In this document: positions 46,911-55,468 of the stretch, piece by piece
Position numbering within the stretch: the first letter of the stretch is position 1
Layout: each line of letters starts with the position of its first letter
NCBI GenBank assembly: GCA_028710415.1
Contig: JAQTUE010000003.1
Span: forward strand, 212,858-276,857
Source: Paludibacter sp.
Lineage (GTDB): Bacteria; Bacteroidota; Bacteroidia; Bacteroidales; Paludibacteraceae
Length of the DNA: 64,000 bases
Direction: 5' to 3'
Position numbers and translations under genes: made by a program
The notes under the pieces: generated by a model
What the model saw: only the letters and a program-made list of their open reading frames with translations
What the model was told of the DNA's origin: nothing
The model's database searches: none

Positions 46911-48674
46911 TTAACTGAATAACTTTTCAATCTTTTCAGCATAATGCGCTTCGATCACATTTCGTTTGATCTTCAGGGTAGGGGAGAGGAAGCCACCCGG
47001 TTGGGTCCATTCATCAGCTACCAGCAGGTACCGTTTAATCTTTTCATAATCACCGAAATGCAGGTTGTAGTGTTTTACTTCTTCCTGAAAACGTTTTACC
47101 ACAGCAGGGTTTTCGATCATTTCTTCATGGGTGGTATACTTAATCTTATGTTTCGCACACCAGGACTTCAGAAAGACGAAATCAGGCGAGATTAATGCAG
47201 CTGCAAATTTCTTATTCTCTCCCAGTACGATCATGTTTTCAATGAAGGGTGATTCGGTGAATTTAGATTCTACAGCCTGTGGATTGACATATTTGCCAAA
47301 AGAGGTTTTGAATATGCTTTTTAAACGGCCTGTAATAATCAGCTGGCCTTCGGGGGTGAACTTCCCGGTATCACCGGTATGGAACCAACCATCGGCATCA
47401 ATGACTTCCGCAGTCAGGACAGGATCCTTGTAGTAACCCAGCATGACATTGTGCCCGCGGCAGATAATTTCATCACGCTCTCCCAGTTTTACTTCTACAC
47501 CTTCAAGTGGCAAACCTACCGTACCGAATTTACGACCATTCTTCACACGTTGGTGTACGCAGATTACCGGGGACGTTTCACTTAGCCCGTATCCTTCGAA
47601 CACAGGCATTCCTATAGCCGAAAAGAAAGAAGCAATATGCGGTTGGATGGCTGAACCTCCAGAGACGACTATGTCGAAGTTACCACCAATGGCAGCTCTC
47701 CATTTTGAATAAATAAGCTTGTCGGCTACTTTATGTTTCAGGTTGTAATACCAGCCCATTCCTTCCAACTGGTATTTGGTAGCCAGGTCGAATGCCCAGT
47801 AATAAAGCATCTTACTTGTTAAAGGCAGTTTCTTACCCGACAGGTAAAGCTTGTCGTATATTTTCTCCAGCAACCGGGGTACGCACGACATCATGGTCGG
47901 GTTGATTTCTTTGATGTTCTCGGCAATTGTACCCAGGCTTTCGGCATAATACACCGACATTCCCAGGTATTGGTACAAGTATACCAGCATGCGTTCGTAG
48001 GCATGGCAAAGCGGTAAAAAACTCAATGCCTTGTTGCTCCAGGCTGATGGTATCCAGGCCAGGTGTTTCACGTTCTCCAGGATATTGCTGTGTGAGAGCA
48101 TCACGCCTTTCTGGTTTCCGGTAGTTCCTGAGGTGTAAATGATCGTTGCTAAATCATTGGGCTTGATAGCAGCCTTTAAACTTGCAAGCTTATCGGGTTG
48201 CGGATTTTGTTTCCCTAGTTCAATGACCTGATCGAGGTATTTATACTCTGCACCCTGGTCATTAAAAGTGATAATCGTCTTGAGCGTTTTAGTCTCTGAA
48301 AAGATAGGTTGTAGTTTGTTCCTTAGTTCTTTGCCTTCTATAAAAATCATCTTCATTTCAGCATGATTCAGGATATGGCGGTAATCATCCTGGCTGATGG
48401 TTGGATAAATGGGAATGGAGATAGCGCCAATTTGCATGATCGCAAAATCAATCATGTTCCACTCAGGGCGGTTGCTGCTGATCAAGCCCACTTTATCTCC
48501 GGGTGAAATGCCCAGTTCCAGCATGCCGTAGCTGATTAAGTTTGTCAATTCAACATATTCCTGAATGCTGAATTTCAGCCAGGCACCATCACGTTTACAG
48601 GCCAATGCAGCATCCTGGTTTGGGTATTTTTCCAGGTAATTATCCAGTAAATCAAATAATCGGGTTACGTTCAT
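46911..48674 (-). CDS. Long-chain acyl-CoA synthetase (AMP-forming)
   Basis: The 587-residue ANL-superfamily enzyme has the AMP-binding signature YTSGTTGNQKG (180-190), VFEGYGLSETSPVI (the second core motif) and DGWFHTGDTGKFTPEG with the ribose-binding Asp. A C-terminal domain with GRLKSIFKTSFGKYVNP follows. It activates fatty acids to acyl-CoA using ATP. The extended C-terminus and overall order resemble the long-chain FadD15-like group of Bacteroidetes. It is monocistronic with its own terminator. Confidence 0.92.
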   Translation of the reverse strand: MNVTRLFDLLDNYLEKYPNQDAALACKRDGAWLKFSIQEYVELTNLISYGMLELGISPGDKVGLISSNRPEWNMIDFAIMQIGAISIPIYPTISQDDYRHILNHAEMKMIFIEGKELRNKLQPIFSETKTLKTIITFNDQGAEYKYLDQVIELGKQNPQPDKLASLKAAIKPNDLATIIYTSGTTGNQKGVMLSHSNILENVKHLAWIPSAWSNKALSFLPLCHAYERMLVYLYQYLGMSVYYAESLGTIAENIKEINPTMMSCVPRLLEKIYDKLYLSGKKLPLTSKMLYYWAFDLATKYQLEGMGWYYNLKHKVADKLIYSKWRAAIGGNFDIVVSGGSAIQPHIASFFSAIGMPVFEGYGLSETSPVICVHQRVKNGRKFGTVGLPLEGVEVKLGERDEIICRGHNVMLGYYKDPVLTAEVIDADGWFHTGDTGKFTPEGQLIITGRLKSIFKTSFGKYVNPQAVESKFTESPFIENMIVLGENKKFAAALISPDFVFLKSWCAKHKIKYTTHEEMIENPAVVKRFQEEVKHYNLHFGDYEKIKRYLLVADEWTQPGGFLSPTLKIKRNVIEAHYAEKIEKLFS

Positions 48675-49011
48675 ATTTTGAAGAAATTAGACAAAAGACA
48701 AAGGACAAAGGACAAAGGACAAAAGACAAAAGACAAAAGACAAAAGAACCAAGAACCAAGAATCAAGACAAAAGGCAAAGGAGCAAGGATTCAAGATATA
48801 AGCAATAAGATTTTAGACAAAAGACAGTGGCTATGAGTAGGATGTAATTAAACAGGATTGAATAATTGTATATACAATAAACAGATTAATCTGACATAAT
48901 ATATCGCAATCTACTAATATATTGTGTATTATATTTTGGCTCTTGCTCCTTTGTCTTTTGTCTTTTATCTTGGTTCTTGGCTCTTGGTTCTTGCAATCTA
49001 GCTGTTTGTAA
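48675..49011. repeat. Gap filled by opposed simple-sequence arms
   Basis: After the acyl-CoA synthetase start, an AAAGGACAAAAGACAA-type array runs from about 48690 to 48820, including AACCAAGAACCAAG words. From about 48940 to 48995 the reverse-complement words appear (CTTTTGTCTTTTATCTTGG, TTCTTGGCTCTTGG). The two could fold into a long imperfect hairpin. No coding sequence is evident; ORFs here are low-complexity. Confidence 0.7.
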
Positions 49012-49878
49012 TTATTGGAAGACGACGGTACGGTTCTTATACGCCAGTATTTTTCGCTCGATATGTTTCTCAACGGCGTGTGAAAGGACAATCTTTTCAA
49101 GGTCACGTCCTTTTTTTATTAATTCTTCCACAGTGTCTTTGTGTGAGATATGAACCACATCCTGTGCAATAATCGGACCTGCATCCAGGTCGCTGGTAAC
49201 ATAATGGCTGGTGGCACCAATTACTTTTACACCGCGTTCATGGGCTGCATGATAGGGTTTGGCTCCTGCAAATGCAGGTAAGAATGAGTGATGGATGTTG
49301 ATGATCCTGTCCGGGTAGTGGTCAATGAAATCGGAGGATAACACCTGCATGTAACGGGCCAGCACACAAAATGTAATGCCATTCTCTTTAAGCAGTTGAA
49401 GCTGTTTCTTTTCCTGCTCGGCTTTATTCTCTTTGGTAATGGGGAAATAATGGTATTCAATGCCGAAACGTTTGGCTACACTTTCCATGTCCGGATGGTT
49501 GCTGATGATAAGCGGGATCTCCACATGCCAGTCGTCGGCAGAATAGCGAGCCAGCAGGTCATACAGGCAATGTGACATCTTGGATACAAAAATTGCCATA
49601 CGCGGTTTTGTATCGGCAAAATACAACCTGAAGATCATATTGAACCTGACTGCAATCAATGTTTCGAAATACTCTTCAATTTTATCCTTAGGGATCTGAA
49701 ATGTTGATAAATCCCATTCGACACGCATGAAGAAAACCTTTTCTTCACGGTTTACGTATTGGTCCAGATACAGGATATTCCCTTTGTGTTGGTTTATAAA
49801 TTCAGTGACAACGGCTAAAATTCCCGGACGGTCAGGGCAGTGAATCAAAAGCACTGCCGTATTTTCATTTCCCTTCAT
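49012..49878 (-). CDS. purU: Formyltetrahydrofolate deformylase
   Basis: The 288-residue protein has an N-terminal ACT domain (about 5-85, LLIHCPDRPGILAVVTEF) and a formyl-transferase-like hydrolase domain (about 90-288). INIHHSFLPAFAGAKPY holds catalytic Asn and His, and SDLDAGPIIAQDV the Asp. It hydrolyses 10-formyl-tetrahydrofolate to formate and tetrahydrofolate, balancing the one-carbon pool. A TATCTTTG box lies upstream (49908-49915, minus strand). Confidence 0.95.
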   Translation of the reverse strand: MKGNENTAVLLIHCPDRPGILAVVTEFINQHKGNILYLDQYVNREEKVFFMRVEWDLSTFQIPKDKIEEYFETLIAVRFNMIFRLYFADTKPRMAIFVSKMSHCLYDLLARYSADDWHVEIPLIISNHPDMESVAKRFGIEYHYFPITKENKAEQEKKQLQLLKENGITFCVLARYMQVLSSDFIDHYPDRIINIHHSFLPAFAGAKPYHAAHERGVKVIGATSHYVTSDLDAGPIIAQDVVHISHKDTVEELIKKGRDLEKIVLSHAVEKHIERKILAYKNRTVVFQ

Positions 49879-49907
49879 TCAATTTCTTTTTTACAATAAA
49901 CAGAATA

Positions 49908-49915
49908 CAAAGATA
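49908..49915 (-). promoter_or_regulatory. -7 box of purU
   Basis: TATCTTTG on the minus strand ends 29 nt upstream of the purU start codon and fits TAnnTTTG. The -33 box is not clear. Confidence 0.5.
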
Positions 49916-49998
49916 ACATTTTAATCGGATACGGTTTTTAAAATCAACATTATGACGCTAAATTGTATACTTTTTAGAACAAGATTTACCTAAATACT

Positions 49999-50030
49999 AA
50001 AAAAGCAACTCAGTTCTGAATTGCTTTTTT
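49999..50030 (-). terminator. Terminator of the CAZyme operon (repeated hairpin type)
   Basis: AAAAAAGCAA (49999-50008) pairs with TTGCTTTTTT (50021-50030), with CTCA and TGAA partly extending the stem. It lies 18 nt after the last CAZyme stop codon. The same hairpin, with flanking sequence, recurs at 62622 and 63843. Confidence 0.88.
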
Positions 50031-50047
50031 ACGGTATGGACAGAACT

Positions 50048-51658
50048 TTATTTATTGAATTCAATCTGTATCTTATCAATATCCGGCAACCAATCGGTTG
50101 CATTGGAAAGTCTTATAGTATTGTACCCTTTATTTAGTTTTATAGGAATAGTCTTGTTGGCAGGTGTTAACGCTTTAGAATTCAAACCCTGCAAAAGAGT
50201 ATCGGTGCCATTTACAGTTAATGTCGCACTTTGGATCCCGGCGCTTATGTAAGTAATTGTAAGCTTATAGTTTCCTGTCATGTTAGCATAAACATCGCGG
50301 AATTCGATATAATTATCATCACGATTGCCTAGCCAGGCTGCTTTTGCATGTCCTGAACATTTAGCATCAGCAATCACCCGGCCTTGTCCGGAAAGCACTT
50401 CGCCATATTGAGTCAGATTGAAATTGTTTATCCAGGCATACTCGGCTTCAAATACTTCCTGCAATTTAGTTTGTTTTCCAACTACTTTCAACATCGCAAC
50501 TCCATGTGAAGGAACAGTGGTTGTGTAGATGGAATCCATGCCGCCTAAATCAGAATGCGACCAAAGATTACGAACGGTAGCCGGGCCAACCAGGTTTAAT
50601 TCTTTCCATTTTACAGACATTGAAGCCGGGGCTTCTGAACGATTAAACAATACTACAGTGCGCTCTTTGCTTTGCTTACCGTTCAATGGTTTTGCCCAAA
50701 CCTGTAAGCCGGCGCCATTATCGGAAATCAAATGTCCCTGTAGGCTTGTTGTGTCCTGATTTACGGCAATAACTTCAGCATTGGTAATAATTTCTTTAGT
50801 CTCTGCCGACATATTCGTTAAATCATTTCCCAATACAAGTGGAGACGAAAGGATACACCACATGCTCAAATGACTCTTGTCTTCCTCGGCAGTCAGTCCA
50901 CGCCCAACTTCAAGCATATCCATGTCGTTATAATGTCCCCGGCTGGCGTATGGTGCCAGGTATTTATTCATGTCAATAATTCCAATGATGCTTTTCCATT
51001 CAGCCTTTGAACCCGGACTGAAGTTGATATCGTTTGACATACGCCAGGAATCGGCAACGGTAGTAACCCAGGTTCCCGGGAACTGCCACCGGCAAGCATT
51101 AAAATTAATGTCGGTTCTGCCGGTATTATCAATTGCTTTTTTTATTGCAGCATAACGGGTTTTCTCGTCTAATTTCTGAACCAATCCTCCGCAATAATCT
51201 ACTTTTAAAAAGTCGAAGCCCCAGCTTTTAAAGAACAAGTCAGCATCTTGTTGGTCGTGCATATACATCCCACTATTAACTCCACCGGGTTGTCCGCTAT
51301 ATTGCGAACCACAGGTGTTTGCTCCTGCCTCGGAATAAAATCCTGCTTTAAGACCTTTGGAATGTATATAGTCCACAAGGAACTTCATTCCATTCGGAAA
51401 TTTAATGCTGTCTGTTTTTAAACTGCCATCTGTGTTACGGCCATTAAAGAATCCATCATCGATGTTTAAGTACCTGTAACCGGCTGCAGCTAGTCCGGAA
51501 GAAGATATTGCATCTGCTTGTCCTTTGATAATGGATTCATTGATATTTGCCCCGAATTGATTCCAACTGGCCCAACCCATTAATGGGGATTTTGAAGTTT
51601 GAGAAAAGGAGGTTGAGCAAAATATAGCTAAGAGAGTAATTAAAAGTAATTTTTTCAT
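50048..51658 (-). CDS. GH27 alpha-galactosidase with C-terminal carbohydrate-binding module
   Basis: The 536-residue exported enzyme has a signal peptide (1-20) and a GH27 catalytic barrel (about 24-395). KSPLMGWASWNQFG starts the domain; nucleophile Asp154 lies in FLKVDYCGG, and acid/base Asp210 in DSWRMSND. Residues about 405-536 form a CBM35/CBM6-like beta-sandwich (FEAEYAWINNF to the end). It removes terminal alpha-linked galactose, or beta-L-arabinopyranose, which some GH27 members accept. It is the last gene of a six-gene CAZyme operon. Confidence 0.9.
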   Translation of the reverse strand: MKKLLLITLLAIFCSTSFSQTSKSPLMGWASWNQFGANINESIIKGQADAISSSGLAAAGYRYLNIDDGFFNGRNTDGSLKTDSIKFPNGMKFLVDYIHSKGLKAGFYSEAGANTCGSQYSGQPGGVNSGMYMHDQQDADLFFKSWGFDFLKVDYCGGLVQKLDEKTRYAAIKKAIDNTGRTDINFNACRWQFPGTWVTTVADSWRMSNDINFSPGSKAEWKSIIGIIDMNKYLAPYASRGHYNDMDMLEVGRGLTAEEDKSHLSMWCILSSPLVLGNDLTNMSAETKEIITNAEVIAVNQDTTSLQGHLISDNGAGLQVWAKPLNGKQSKERTVVLFNRSEAPASMSVKWKELNLVGPATVRNLWSHSDLGGMDSIYTTTVPSHGVAMLKVVGKQTKLQEVFEAEYAWINNFNLTQYGEVLSGQGRVIADAKCSGHAKAAWLGNRDDNYIEFRDVYANMTGNYKLTITYISAGIQSATLTVNGTDTLLQGLNSKALTPANKTIPIKLNKGYNTIRLSNATDWLPDIDKIQIEFNK

Positions 51659-51714
51659 TCTTCAGGAATATTATCATTGTTGTTTAGAAATCAGATAACT
51701 GTGTGTGAGGATTA

Positions 51715-53922
51715 TTACAGTTTTACAGGATCAATACCTTTATGTGTTGGAATAACTTGTTTGATGCTTCCGTCAACATTAAATTCCATTTTATCGATAC
51801 ATACTTCGCGGTTGTAGCCGGCTGCATCACCTTGTGTGATGCCTTTCGGATAATTAAAACGGTGGTAAACGATGTACCATTCATCTTTCCCCGGGATTTG
51901 AAGAACAGAATTGTGTCCGGTTCCGAAAATAGCGGATTCAGTATCCTTGGCTATTACCAGATTATCCTTGGATATGGTAAATGTTCCCAATGGTGAGGTA
52001 GAGGTGGCATATCGTACCCGGTAATTCTCACTGCGGGTATCATCTTCCGACCACATAAAGTAATAAATACCCTTGCGGTAAAATACATAGGTGCCTTCCC
52101 GGAAAGTATTATCAGGTTTGAGAATGGTCAATGTTTCCTGTTTTATGGAAGTCATATCCTCGTTTAGTTCAGCACCTGTCATAAATCCATTTCCCCAGTA
52201 CAGATAGCTTTTGCCTGTCTTTGGGTCGGTAAATACATCCTGGTCAATCACCTGGCCACGGGTAATTCCTTCCGGACGTTTCTCAATCAACGGTTTACCA
52301 AGATCTATAAATGGTCCTGTTGGATTATCGGAAACTGCCACGCCGATTTGTTGTGCTGCAGTAAAGTAATAAAAGTATTTATATTGCCCGTTAATTTTCT
52401 TCTCGATAATGCAGGGTGCCCAGGCGTTGCGGGTTGCCCATTTTACATCCTTGCCCAGTTGGAGAATCACACCCTGATCAGTCCAATCTACCAGGTTGTC
52501 GGACGAGAAGCATTTGAAATAGTTTCCCGACCAATTGGTAAAACCGTCGCTGGTAGGATAAATATAGAATTTACCTGTTTTCTCTGAATAAAGAATTTCA
52601 GGGTCGGCATAATAACCATCCAAAACAGGATTATGATTTTTTACAGCTTCTACCGTATAGGTTTCGGGTTTCTTACCAGCTATTTTTATCGTGTATTTTA
52701 CCCCTCCTTTGGTGAAATCAACAGCTTTATCGGGTACTATGCTTACTCCTGCAAAGTTGTTTAACCCTGGATTGAACGAGCTTAAATCGGTTGTAGTGGA
52801 TACCGGGTAACAAACCTTTTTTGCAATAGTATCTACTACAATATTGATCTTTTTCAAGCCTTTTGCTTTTGCCGATTCAAAAATTGCAGGAATAGATACC
52901 CATTTATTTGTAAGCCGTTCAGCTTCTTCCCTGGTAATGGGCATCACCGTTCCATGACGTGGGTGAAAATCCATGGTTACATCCTGGTCAATGACTTTAA
53001 AATGTTCAAGATCCGATCCTTTTGTGAACTGATAACGTCCACTGGTATACATATCGTACATTAAAATCCAATAATTCGAGTTGTTCAGTTTGAAGACTCC
53101 CGCACCTTCTACATGGCTGCTTGTTTGTTGCAATAAACCGTCCACAGTTTTCCATTCACCGGTAAGCTTATCCGAAACGGCTTTTTTAATTCCTTTTTCA
53201 GCACCCTCTGTTTTGTAAAACAAATGATATTGGCCAAAAGCTTTTACAATGTCTCCATCAATACAGGCTGTTTTCGTGGGATTGAAAAACAACTGTTTAG
53301 GTGTAGTCTCAAGGGCAGTAAAATCTTTATTGGCATAGCTGTAATAAATCTTATCATAGTCACCTTCTCCGCTCTTTAACATAGAAAAATACACCATGTA
53401 TTTACCCACTGTTGGATCGAAAATGGTTTGTGGCGCCCAGACACGTAACACATCACCAAATTCGTTAGGGAATGCAGTGGGAATATGAATGGCAGTCGAA
53501 GTCCAGTTTACCAGGTCTGTTGATTTCAGAAGCACCATGCCACGGTTAGAATTCCATCCTTTACCACAAACCATATCGGTGGCTACCATGTAAAATGTTT
53601 TACCATCCTCGCACCTTAAGATGTGCGGGTCGCGGACACCACCACTTAAACTTATCGTTTCAGAGCTGATAACCGGCTTGTCCTGATTCAGTGCTTTAAA
53701 GTTGTAACCATTGTCACTTATTGCAAAATGAATTTGCTCTTCTTCCTTTCTATTACCTGTAAAGTATACAAAAAGATAGGCACTGAAATTGCCATTTGTA
53801 CTCACTGATGCAGACTTCTTTTTATTACCGGCTGCATTTGATAATTGTTCTGCCTGAACAAAGGTTAAAGTGCTTAATGAAAGGATTAAACACAACAAGA
53901 CTTTGATTTTATTAAAGGACAT
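51715..53922 (-). CDS. Double GH43 glycosidase
   Basis: The 735-residue exported protein has a signal peptide (1-24) and two five-bladed GH43 domains. The first (about 45-330) has GGVRDPH with base Asp98 and HVEGAG with Glu272. The second (about 428-735) has YYADPEI with Asp440 and EGTYVFY supplying a Glu acid near 640. Between them is a spacer with a bacterial-Ig-like look. GH43 members act on alpha-L-arabinofuranosides, beta-xylosides or beta-galactosides. The tandem arrangement suggests two activities on one branched substrate. It is flanked by two GH27 genes. Confidence 0.88.
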   Translation of the reverse strand: MSFNKIKVLLCLILSLSTLTFVQAEQLSNAAGNKKKSASVSTNGNFSAYLFVYFTGNRKEEEQIHFAISDNGYNFKALNQDKPVISSETISLSGGVRDPHILRCEDGKTFYMVATDMVCGKGWNSNRGMVLLKSTDLVNWTSTAIHIPTAFPNEFGDVLRVWAPQTIFDPTVGKYMVYFSMLKSGEGDYDKIYYSYANKDFTALETTPKQLFFNPTKTACIDGDIVKAFGQYHLFYKTEGAEKGIKKAVSDKLTGEWKTVDGLLQQTSSHVEGAGVFKLNNSNYWILMYDMYTSGRYQFTKGSDLEHFKVIDQDVTMDFHPRHGTVMPITREEAERLTNKWVSIPAIFESAKAKGLKKINIVVDTIAKKVCYPVSTTTDLSSFNPGLNNFAGVSIVPDKAVDFTKGGVKYTIKIAGKKPETYTVEAVKNHNPVLDGYYADPEILYSEKTGKFYIYPTSDGFTNWSGNYFKCFSSDNLVDWTDQGVILQLGKDVKWATRNAWAPCIIEKKINGQYKYFYYFTAAQQIGVAVSDNPTGPFIDLGKPLIEKRPEGITRGQVIDQDVFTDPKTGKSYLYWGNGFMTGAELNEDMTSIKQETLTILKPDNTFREGTYVFYRKGIYYFMWSEDDTRSENYRVRYATSTSPLGTFTISKDNLVIAKDTESAIFGTGHNSVLQIPGKDEWYIVYHRFNYPKGITQGDAAGYNREVCIDKMEFNVDGSIKQVIPTHKGIDPVKL

Positions 53923-54019
53923 TATTGATTGGATTTAATAATTGATTTGATTCTATTCCTGTTTTATAAAATATAGTTATCCAATTAAGAGTTATTTGAT
54001 GCTTCACGTTTCAAAAAGT

Positions 54020-55381
54020 TTATTTTACTTTGAGTTTATATAAACCTGAGGCATGACCAACCAGTGAAACAGACAATTCTTTTGTGAACTCACCGATCTT
54101 TTTACCGGTCCACATATCAGTAACTGTACATTTGCCTTTTATACCCAGGTCAGTAAGTTTAACACTTACTTTACTTTGGTCTTTATCATCAGACAAATTA
54201 AAAAGGGCTACATATACTTCCCCTGTTTTTGAATTTTGTGAAGTAATGGCCACTTTCTTATCTTTTTGATAGATCTGATGAACTTTGGTACTTTCCCGGT
54301 GCATCTTCAATACTTCTTTGTTTGTCAATAATGATAAAGTAAAAGCATCATTACTTGGAAGGTCGCCTCCAAACATTAACGGGGATCTGAAAATGGTAAA
54401 CAGAGTCATCAAAGTGTATTGTTCGTCTTTGGTTAATCGGGTCATACGATCAGCTCCTCTTTCTCCACGAAGTGAAATACGACCTAATGGAATCATATCA
54501 CAGTCCGGCCAGGTGCCGGAAGCAATATACGGATACCATTTTTGAGCTATATCAAAAAGATGAGTGATATGAGGCCATGTATCCCAAACATCATCCACCA
54601 TTCTCCACATGTTTGCATGTGTTCTAACGTGATCTGCATTCTGAATCGGTGTTTCTCCCGGCGAAGTGCTGAAAATTATAGGACGGCCACATTTATCTAT
54701 TGCATTCCTGATGAGTTCAATCTCACCTTGATGATAAGGACTGGATAAATCGTCAACTTTAATGAAATCAACTCCCCACGATGCATACAACTCTAATATT
54801 GAATTATAATACTCCCGGGCACCAGGTTTGGTAGCAACAACAGTATAATTGTCATGCAGCCATTGGCATTGAAGCTCGGTAGAATAAATCTGGTCTGCCG
54901 TTATGCCATTTGTACCTTTGATGGGTAATTTTTTTATAACTGCTTCTTTAGGAATTCCTCGCATAATATGAATACCAAACTTCAAACCTTTAGAGTGGAC
55001 ATAATCTGCCAGGACTTTGAATCCTTTGCCATCTTTAGCCGAAGGAAAACGATTAAGTGCAGGCATATATCGTCCATATTCATCCATAACATAAACAGGA
55101 TTTTTCTCATTGTATCCTCCTGCTTTATCATTTTCTACAAACCAGCGGATATCCACTACAATGTACTCCCAACCTGAACTTTTCAGATTAGAAGCCATGT
55201 AATCGGCATTGGCCTTTACTTCATCTTCCGTGACAGTTGAACCATAACAATCCCAACTGTTCCAACCCATAGGCGGAGTAGGGGCCCATTTACGAAAATC
55301 TTTTTTTGTTTGCGCAGAGATAGTGAAAATGCACATTATACAGCTCAATAAAATTAAAATATGGTTTTGTTTTGCATTCAT
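54020..55381 (-). CDS. GH27-family glycosidase (second, divergent member)
   Basis: The 453-residue exported enzyme (signal peptide 1-23) has APTPPMGWNSWDCYG at the start of the barrel. Nucleophile Asp210 lies in DFIKVDDLSSPYH, and the acid/base Asp (263 or 264) in WRMVDDVWD. It has no C-terminal binding module but keeps a beta-sandwich (about 370-453). RWFVEND and the DDLSSPYH wording set it apart from canonical alpha-galactosidases, so it may prefer a different sugar, for example beta-L-arabinopyranose. Specificity is not assignable. Confidence 0.85.
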   Translation of the reverse strand: MNAKQNHILILLSCIMCIFTISAQTKKDFRKWAPTPPMGWNSWDCYGSTVTEDEVKANADYMASNLKSSGWEYIVVDIRWFVENDKAGGYNEKNPVYVMDEYGRYMPALNRFPSAKDGKGFKVLADYVHSKGLKFGIHIMRGIPKEAVIKKLPIKGTNGITADQIYSTELQCQWLHDNYTVVATKPGAREYYNSILELYASWGVDFIKVDDLSSPYHQGEIELIRNAIDKCGRPIIFSTSPGETPIQNADHVRTHANMWRMVDDVWDTWPHITHLFDIAQKWYPYIASGTWPDCDMIPLGRISLRGERGADRMTRLTKDEQYTLMTLFTIFRSPLMFGGDLPSNDAFTLSLLTNKEVLKMHRESTKVHQIYQKDKKVAITSQNSKTGEVYVALFNLSDDKDQSKVSVKLTDLGIKGKCTVTDMWTGKKIGEFTKELSVSLVGHASGLYKLKVK

Positions 55382-55468
55382 TTTTTCAATGTTATTTTTT
55401 TTAAATAAGGGGAAGCTATCTTAGGGCACAAATTTAAACATTTATACTCATAGTTGAAATGGGAAAAT

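Noticed and set aside
48605..48808. ORF with KDKGQRTKDKRQ-type repeats
   Set aside because: It is the translation of a simple DNA repeat and overlaps the acyl-CoA synthetase start.
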